NCBI RefSeq assembly: GCF_000218685.1
Contig: NW_006763296.1
Location: 238,715-302,714, forward strand
Origin: Serpula lacrymans var. lacrymans S7.9
Taxonomy: Eukaryota; Basidiomycota; Agaricomycetes; Boletales; Serpulaceae
Direction: 5' to 3'
Length of the DNA: 64,000 nucleotides
The notes under the pieces are model-generated. The model worked only from the letters and a program-made list of their open reading frames with translations. It had not been told where the DNA came from and made no database searches. Positions 21,737 through 28,526 of the stretch are shown here, in pieces; the first letter of the stretch is position 1, and each line of letters opens with the position of its first letter. The position numbers were made by a program, and so were the translations under genes.

Positions 21737-22853
21737 TTAATCAGATCTGGACCGACCCCGCCCCGCAGCGAACCCATCCCGATACGCCTGGGCAGCGTGC
21801 TCCTCTATGGCCTTCTCCAAGTTAGCCATATCATCACCTGCCAGCAGGAACACCAGGTCCTGCCGCAAACCTTCCATTCTCAACTTCATTTTGTCGAGCG
21901 AAAGGCGGATTTCAGAGCGCGGTACAAACAGGGCTGGAGGGGTTCTCCCGCTGTCGCCAGCGCGGAGTCTACGACCTCCTGCAGTGCCACGTACCAAATT
22001 ACCGGGCACCCGGGATGACTGCCGACAACGGTGAGTTCTTCGTAATCCGGGCCGATCGACATCAGGTACCGCTGATTCTCCGGCACCTGCAGCGAGAACT
22101 CGTCCTGCGGGCTCATCCATCGCTGGGCCCGGGGAAGGAGGTAGGGCAGCAGAGTCCTCGGAGGGGACGTCAGGCCAGGGGCCTGGGGAGACACATCTCC
22201 AAAGGTCCTCTTCCGACTGGGAGAGGGCGGGGGCGCCAAGGGGTCCGGGAAGAGAGGGACTACCGGCCTTAACCTCGCTGTCTGACGCCGAGGCGACACA
22301 GCGAGGCGGGCTTTCGCCAGCCTCTTCCAATGGGCCTCTAGGGACCTCCTCTCCGTCAGCGGATGGTCCTTCCCGGCCTTGTACAAGTGTTTGGAGGGCG
22401 GGGGTACGGGACTCTGTGAATGTCACAGGGCCGGGTGTACGGAACAAATCGTTGATTTCCTTAAAATAAGTAAGACTATTGAAATAATAAAAATAAATTA
22501 CTTACCTTGCGACCGGGGGGGCATGGGGACTGGGGTGGGAGCTCGTGGGACCCCACATCGTTGAGGGCCCGCCTCACCCCGGTAAGGAGGTGGCGGAACC
22601 CATCCTCCGACACCTCGTACCGCTCCACGAAGCGGAGCATCATTTCGAAGAAATGATGGTCGACAGTGGGGGGATGCTTGTCCCAGTGACTCACCCCATG
22701 ACTGGGGTGGTTGCACAACGGGGGGACTGGGTTGGGAGCCTCAGCAAGGCTGTACGGCGTATTGGGCCGGGTAGGAGCCTCCTCTAGATCGAGGAAGGGG
22801 TTGGGAGACTGGCAACGAGGAGAGGGGCACTGTTTCGATTGTGAAGCGGACAT
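21737..22853 (-). CDS. Unknown protein in the V2/movement position of the CRESS element
   Basis: Exon 1 (22853-22506, 116 codons) starts MSASQSKQCPSPRCQ and ends ...PPGRK at a GTAAGT donor. A 46-nt intron (22505-22460) joins it in phase to exon 2 (22459-21737), giving about 356 residues. The N-terminal half is Pro-rich with a more structured patch (HHFFEMMLRFVERYEVSEDG). The C-terminus looks helical (LRMEGLRQDLVFLLAGDDMA; AIEEHAAQAYRDGFAAGRGR). The second exon is overlapped on the same strand by a 166-residue frame (22386-21886), itself protein-like (SLEAHWKRLAKARLAVSPRR; ENQRYLMSIGPDYEELTVVG). Either true overlapping coding or frame decay could explain this. I do not recognise the family. 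Its place next to the large intergenic region equals that of V2/movement genes in geminiviruses, but function is not shown. Confidence 0.5.
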
Positions 22854-22890
22854 GATGGTTCATTGAAGAAAACTTCATCTTACTAACTGG

Positions 22891-22900
22891 TATTTATAGA
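22891..22900 (-). promoter_or_regulatory. TATA box of the leftward V2-position gene
   Basis: TCTATAAATA on the minus strand, about 40 nt before ATG 22853. It forms the leftward half of a bidirectional promoter region. Confidence 0.6.
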
Positions 22901-23163
22901 TGTTAACAGCAGATGGGAAAAAAATCTATTCTTAGAAGTATGCTGACTGATGCGCAGCAGCATGACAAATAGATTAATCATCTGATTTAGAAGGCTGTGA
23001 AGCGTGAGAGCTAGCAACCAGGGTCTGTGTCCTATTATAGAACAAACATTTTTTTTAGCTGCGCCAGCTAAGCTTTAACGGGTTAAATGATCCAGGGTGC
23101 TTAACGACAGTTCTCACGTCAAGCTGACTGATTGAACCTAATTACAAATGATTCCGGTTGCCT

Positions 23164-23336
23164 GGGTAGAGGTCTATTTATGGATGGGTAGACCTTTAAC
23201 TAGGTAGGGGCACCGTGAGAGCGCACCCAACTTTCCCAATATAGGTAGATTAAGCCTAATCAAAGAATCTGATTGGACAACAACCGTGTGAACTGGGTAT
23301 TCCTTGTCCATTTCAGGTAAGTGGGTAGAGGGTAGA
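23164..23336 (+). repeat. Iteron-like GGTAGA repeats
   Basis: GGGTAGA or GGTAGA occurs five times in the same direction (23164, 23186, 23244, 23323 and 23330), the last two in tandem and abutting the hairpin. GGTCTA (23171) with TAGACC (23189) adds a small inverted repeat. CRESS Rep proteins bind such iterons next to the nick-site hairpin. Confidence 0.6.
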
Positions 23337-23375
23337 GACCGTCCCCACCAATGTTAAGTTATGTGGGGACGGTCT
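23336..23375. other. Hairpin replication origin of the CRESS element
   Basis: A perfect 13-bp stem (AGACCGTCCCCAC at 23336-23348 with GTGGGGACGGTCT at 23363-23375) closes a 14-nt loop CAATGTTAAGTTAT. The loop contains CAATGTTAA, seven of nine positions matching the TAATRTTAC nonanucleotide where CRESS Rep proteins nick. Its location between divergent gene sets and beside iterons is the expected one. Confidence 0.8.
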
Positions 23376-23410
23376 GCATCACGCATGTGACATCACTACC
23401 CTCTAAGGGA

Positions 23411-23417
23411 TATATAA
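23411..23417 (+). promoter_or_regulatory. TATA box of the Rep gene
   Basis: TATATAA at 23411 lies about 45 nt before ATG 23461. The upstream in-frame ATG at 23422 is too close to the TATA box to be in a normal transcript, which decides the start at 23461. Confidence 0.65.
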
Positions 23418-23460
23418 GCACATGATGGGTCTCCTTCCTACTCTCACTACACCTGCCACG

Positions 23461-25193
23461 ATGGCGAGTTTCATTTGGTCACTTCCTTCCACACTATCAA
23501 CCTTAACACCTTCTCCTGCTCCTCAATCAGTATGCGCCCCTTCTGTTCCTGCCACCCCCTCTGCTAGGGGTAATGGAGAAATCGCCGACGACCGTATCAG
23601 TAACTGGTCGTTGTCACCGGCACCAAATCGCCGACTTCAACGTCGAATTCAGCCTTCACCTGCGCCCTCTGTCGCATCGGCGCACTCAGAGGCTTCTAAT
23701 GCACGTCATGCTCAACGTGGAGAGAGGCATGAAGGAGGTAACCCCAACTTCCGTTGGTCAGCAAGAAACATGCTACTGACATATTCCCAAGTGAGTCATC
23801 CATTACATAAGATAAGCGAATTAAACTTAAACAAGACATTACCTGCCCTTCCGGATAGATCGGAGATAGGCCCAACCAGGCCCTTTCTGATGTGATCGCC
23901 CAATTATCGCTGCAACTGGCGGAATGGGCTGCTATTAGAGAGCACCACCAGGACGGGGGATCCCATTGGCATGTCATCGTCAAATTCGATGTGCCAATCA
24001 GATCAAGAAACCCCGCCTTCTTCGACGTGGATGGCATACATCCAAACGTTAAAACGTAAGTACCCTAACTTTAACCTTAACCCTAACTTGCTAACCAGGT
24101 TTTTCGCCTGTTTTTCGCACCGCCTTCGGCGGCACGTGATTAATATCCCCAACACTTATCCTTAACAGGTGAGCATTTACATTGGGGAGTTAGGTGTGGC
24201 TAAGCGGGACCTAAGTGCTGGTCCAAGTTTCATGACGCTAACCTAACTTCTTTCTCAGGCTGGCTTCTGCAAAGTCTGTATGCAACGCCTGGACCTACCT
24301 CCAGAAAGAAGAAGGGGCGGACCACTTTGGACCCTGGCAGGGTCCAGAGGCCGTCCTCGATGCAGAGGGAGGAATGGGAAAAGCTAAGAAGGACGAAAAG
24401 TGGGGTCATATCATCGCCTCATTGTCTAGGGACGAGTACGAGGAGCAGGTCCAAACGTTCAGGCCATATGATTGGGTCGTTAACCACAACAAAATTATCA
24501 ACTCTGCCGACAAGCACTGGCCCGCCGAGCCGGAACAATATGTATTGGAAGTTACTGAATTCCCACACCTGACAGAGGAAATGAGGGATTGGGTAACTAA
24601 TGAGATGCCTAAAAGGGATAGGCCTAAATTGTTAGTGGTTTGGGGCCCGACTAGGACCGGTAAAACGGAATGGGCTAGATCATTAGGTGAGTCTTTGAAG
24701 ACATGTTTTAAGTGCGATCATACTTACCTTGGAATTCACAGGTCGTCATACTTACATGAACAGTTTGTTCAATGCAGACGACATCAACGAGGCATCCGAC
24801 TATATTGTTCTCGACGACATCAGCCTAGAGCACTTCCCAAACTACAAGTCTTGGTTTGGGGCTCAAAAGCAATTCATCGTCACCGACAAGTACAAGTCAA
24901 AGTGAACCATCAAATGGGGTAAGCCATGCATTTGGCTATCAAACGAAAACCCATTGGACATAAGGGCAAGGGGCATCAACACTGAATGGATCGCAGGTAA
25001 CACCATCGTTGTCAACCTTGACCACCGCCTTTACGATGTACCTGACAAACCAGCTCCGCAACCAGTGCGTGTAGAATGGCAAGGAAATGTCGTAGAACGC
25101 ATAGCCCAGCCTGTTCCACAAAGGCCTATTCCAGAAAGAGAAGATGTAGTGTACTTAGAGGACCTTTATGGTTCAAACCCTGTATGGAGATAG
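23461..25193 (+). pseudogene. rep: Spliced CRESS-DNA Rep, broken by an in-frame stop
   Basis: Rep nicks and joins viral DNA in rolling-circle replication and carries a superfamily 3 helicase. Four exons are inferred from GT-AG sites and motif continuity: 23461-23790, 23859-24055, 24259-24686 and 24742-25193. A disordered N-terminus of about 100 residues precedes motif I (MLLTYSQ), motif II (HWHVIVKF), a geminivirus-Rep-sequence-like stretch (FFDVDGIHPNV) and motif III with the catalytic Tyr (YLQKE). The helicase half has Walker A (GPTRTGKT), Walker B (IVLDDI) and motif C (WLSNEN). A TGA at 24903-24905 interrupts exon 4 between Walker B and motif C; the frame then stays open to TAG 25191-25193. 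Spliced Rep is known in mastreviruses and genomoviruses. Phylogenetic placement was not tested. Confidence 0.85.
24056..24258 (+). other. Two abutting introns in Rep
   Basis: The interval starts GTAAGT and ends TTTCTCAG, but inside is an acceptor immediately followed by a donor (AACAG|GTGAGC, junction 24168/24169). It can be read as introns of 113 and 90 nt with no exon between. The first half carries degenerate telomere-like text (CCCTAACTTTAACCTTAACC). Confidence 0.55.
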
Positions 25194-25334
25194 TTTACGC
25201 TTCGCTTTCTTTTCTCTTTAACCCCCCTTAATCCCCCAAGGCGGAAATTACTTGATATATTGATTAATTATGAGTGAGCTTGAGTTATGTAAATCAAAAC
25301 TTGTGGTTGTTGTTTTTAATCAGAACTTTACAAA

Positions 25335-25391
25335 GAAATCAAAGTCTTTGGGTTCTGGGGGGAGTATGGCCGCAAGGCTGAAACTTATCGT

Positions 25392-25425
<34 letters not shown>

Positions 25426-25618
25426 GCAGCTTAATTTGACTCAACACAGGGAAACTCACCAGGTCCAGACATGACTAGGATTGACAGATTGATAGCTCTT
25501 TCATGATTTTATGGGTGGTGGTGCATGGCCGTTCTTAGTTGGTGGAGTGATTTGTCTGGTTAATTCCGATAACAAATGAGACCTTAACCTGCTAAATAGC
25601 CAGGCTGGCTTTTGCTGG
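25335..25618 (+). repeat. Right copy of 284-nt 18S duplication
   Basis: Matches 19651-19934 with six transitions and no indel. After 25618 the sequence continues as true 18S (TCTCCGGCTTCTTAGAGGGA), whereas after 19934 it enters the viral insert. Confidence 0.95.
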
Positions 25619-25995
25619 TCTCCGGCTTCTTAGAGGGACTGTCAGCGTCTAGCCGACGGAAGTTTGAGACAATAACAGGTCTGTGATGCCCTTAGATGTT
25701 CTGGGCCACACGCGCGCTACACTGACAGAGCCAGCGAGTTTATTTTCCTTGGCCGGAAGGTCTGGGTAATCTTGTGAAACTCTGTCGTGCTGGGGATAGA
25801 GCATTGCAATTATTGCTCTTCAACGAGGAATTCCTAGTAAGTGTGAGTCATCAGCTCGCGTTGATTACGTCCCTGCCCTTTGTACACACTGCCCGTCGCT
25901 ACTACTGATTGAATGGCTTAGTGAGGTCTCCGGACTAGCTTTTGAGAGCTGGCAACGGCACTCGTTTGCTGAGAAGCTGATCAAACTTGGTCATT

Positions 25996-26053
<58 letters not shown>
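25335..26053 (+). rRNA. 18S rRNA, 3' portion (interrupted gene)
   Basis: Resumes at GAAATCAAAGTCTTTGGG, repeats 284 nt of the left part, then continues with new 18S sequence through TTGTACACACTGCCCGTCGC to the conserved 3' end GCGGAAGGATCATTA. Relative to canonical 18S the duplicated part shows five C:G to T:A changes, suggesting decay or mutation of this copy. Confidence 0.96.
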
Positions 26054-26150
26054 TCGATTCAACGAAGTGCTTGTGAAGTTGTGCTGGCCTCTCTCGAGGC
26101 ATGTGCACGCTTTATGGGATTCCCACAGACATTTTCATGCATTTGTGTAA
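26054..26150 (+). other. ITS1 fragment; rDNA unit ends here
   Basis: Agaricomycete-type ITS1 text (GTTGTGCTGGCCTCTCTCGA, GCATGTGCACGCTTTATG) follows the 18S end but gives way to unrelated AT-rich sequence. No 5.8S or 28S follows, so the rDNA copy is an orphan fragment. The end point is approximate. Confidence 0.6.
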
Positions 26151-26450
26151 ATCAGTTCTCAATATAAATCTTATCGCGATCTTATCTCTATATGATAAGA
26201 TTATAGCGAATCTTATCTTCACGTTGACTTCACCACTAAACCGTAATGTCTGAAATTACCATATTAAGTTAAATTTCATTCAAATCTAAGGTTTTCGCTA
26301 GTTTCTACACTAATCCCCATGCAGGTGCGTAAAAGTTTGGGACAGAACGTTTTCCGGACTATTTTCAGTCAGATGTGCCAATTTCCCCCTATTTTCGTGA
26401 TGCTTCGTTATAGATTATAGATTTGTGTCAATCTAACCAAGTGCCACAGC
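26151..26450. other. AT-rich spacer with GATAAG palindromes
   Basis: The phrase ATCTTATC and its complement recur four times around 26166-26220 and can fold into small hairpins. It separates the rDNA fragment from the Crinkler-like gene. No gene was seen. Confidence 0.4.
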
Positions 26451-28155
26451 ATGGAAACACTCAACTGCTGGGTTCACGGTGAAGATGTTGAAAAGATCTT
26501 TACTGTCAACATCTCAAGTTCAGAGACTGTCTCAGATCTCAAAGATGTCATCAAGAACAAGAACTCCTTACAGTTCCGCAATTTGGATGCGAGCGGTCTC
26601 GATCTCTACTCCATTTGCCTTCCTGACGATGAACAACTGGAAGGCTCACTTAGTCGGTGGGATCATTCAGAGGAAAGGAAGCTCAACGGACGATACAAAT
26701 TATCAGCCATTTCCCCCGACTCTAAGGAAGGGGTGTGGTTCATCATCGTCCGTGCACCCAGTTCTTGTACGCATTTATCACTGTATCCTATTACCCTTCT
26801 GACAGCAAACTTTATGACTCACAATTGGACTCCCTGTTGTGGTCCCAGACTGGACTATTACCTGCTGGATCTACGGTTCAGATGTTGAAAGCATCTTTAA
26901 TGTCAAAATCTCAAGTTCAGAGACTGTCTCGAACCTCAGAGATGTCATCAAGAATGTCAACACCAACAAGTTACGCAATGTGGATGCGAGCGATCTCGAT
27001 CTCTACTCCATTTGCCTTCCTGACGATGAGCAACTGGAAGGCACGCTTAGTCTGTGGGACGATTCAGAGGAAAAGAAGCTCACCCGACCATTAAAAGGTC
27101 TTGACAAGATATCCAAAGTTTTCTCCGAACCGCCTAAGGAGGATCACCTGCACATCATCGTTCAAAATCCAGCCACCGGTGAGCTGTCTGTCGTTGACTC
27201 TTCCCTTTATAATGCTCATATCATCATCCGGATTCCTAACTCTTTTAGCTGGGCCGAATCTCTCGCCTATCTACCAATGAACTGAGTATATTTCAAAACA
27301 TGTATTTGAAGCTCCTCTGTCTGGCAAAAAGCCATCTGTATTCTCGGCTAAACAATGCAGAACCGAATTCCTTTGCAATCATCCTTCCGAAGCTGCCAGC
27401 CCTATTCCCGTTACGCTTCTGGAGCCCATATTTGCGCAGTTCATGGATGATTATCAAGATTACGAACCAAACTACAAGGACAATCATTTCATTTACGAGC
27501 TTTCGACGTCATTGTGTACCTTTTATCCTTCTGAGACTGCAAGAATGACCGTTTTTAGAACAATTCTTGAGTCCTATGGTATAGATATTTCTACTACCGA
27601 GTATGGCTCGAAAGGATATAGAACAGATGGTCATTTGATGGCTGGGAAGTTCATTGCATTGATAGCGGAGGGAAAGAAAGAGATTTCATGTAGTGTAGCG
27701 GTGCAGAGCCCTTTCTGGAAGCTATTTATCACTACCGCGAATTTATTCACTCTTTGAACGAGGAGATGGTCGTTGAAACACTGCGATCTGTTCTAGCCAT
27801 CTTCGGCCTCATCAAAAAGCTACATGCTGCAGATTACGTTCATGGTGACCTTCGTGATGTCAACCTCTTTGTGCAAGATCAACAAGACGAAACATCAACC
27901 AACTTTATGCTCTTCGACTTCAATAGGGCTGGTCTAGCTGAAGCAACATGCTATTCGATTTACGTCGATCGAAATGGGATCTATCGTCCCCGGAGCGCAC
28001 AGGATGGGAAGAAGATTGAAAAAGCGCATGATATAGACATGCTCAGGTATCTATTCCATCCCGAGGACTATGTGGCTAAGATGGTTTTCAATGACTTTAA
28101 CGCACTATCGTTCCAAGAGGAAAGCAGCCAGAGTGAGAGCAAAGACGAGAATTAG
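26451..28155 (+). pseudogene. Crinkler (CRN)-like gene with two N-domains and a kinase-like C-terminus, broken
   Basis: The first module (26451-26760; METLNCWVHGEDVEKIFTVN, ...FIIVRAPSS) and a second (26839-27190; TCWIYGSDVESIFNVKISSS, ...HIIVQNP) are both ubiquitin-like CRN N-terminal domains, about 70% alike by eye. After a stop at 27283 another frame begins (HVFEAPLSGKKPSVFSAKQC) and runs into a kinase-like domain. A frameshift lies near 27690-27705. The last frame holds YVHGDLRDVNLFV (catalytic loop) and FMLFDFNRAG (DFG position as DFN). CRN proteins pair this N-domain with kinase or nuclease-like parts and in other microbes act in host cells or nuclei. Here the stop and frameshift argue for a pseudogene, though unpredicted introns could rescue part of it. 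Confidence 0.7.
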
Positions 28156-28526
28156 AATTACCGCTTGCTCTTGTCATCAGCGACCAAGAGAGGTTGCTAC
28201 ATAGTCATGTCATTGAGCTAGACTTGTCCAATCTACAGCTGAATTCATCATGATAGTTTTGTGCACGATGGCCTTGTAGCAGGGATTAGTAAGCGAGCTT
28301 TGAGGACCGTTACTCTATTACCATAGTTGCTACTCCTGTGGCTAAGCCTGGCAATATGCCACTCGCTCCCTTTCAAGTTCTCCTTCAAGGCTACATCCAA
28401 CAACAATCAGCCTTGATCAGTACTACGGACTGATATAATATCAGTAAGCAGTCCATTCCTCCACAAGTTCGGTATTGATTCTGCGCACAATTTGGCTTAG
28501 ATTATTCATCTTTACTAGTAACACAG
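28156..28526. other. Intergenic region
   Basis: Spacer between the Crinkler-like remnant and the kinase-like gene. It presumably holds the promoter of the latter. No repeats were recognised. Confidence 0.4.

Larger units (their letters stand above)
19935..25334. mobile_element. Endogenous geminivirus-like CRESS-DNA element inside the 18S gene
   Basis: A 5.4-kb non-ribosomal segment. The arrangement is a short intergenic region split by the two junctions, a leftward capsid-like gene (21595-20138), a leftward gene of unknown function (22853-21737), a large intergenic region with hairpin, iterons and three-way TATA boxes (22854-23460), and a rightward spliced Rep gene (23461-25193). In a circle the two sets of genes diverge from the hairpin region and converge at the short region, as in mastreviruses and related geminivirus-like genomes. 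The size is about twice that of a typical geminivirus. The Rep break shows it is no longer a competent replicon. It sits between direct copies of 284 nt of 18S. Confidence 0.85.

Noticed and set aside
23422..23460. ATG at 23422 as the Rep start
   Set aside because: Only five bases separate it from the TATA box; a transcript would start downstream.
19935..25334. Interpretation of the insert as a group I intron, homing element or R-type rDNA retrotransposon
   Set aside because: No homing endonuclease, no reverse transcriptase and no intron core. The encoded proteins and hairpin fit a CRESS-DNA genome instead.
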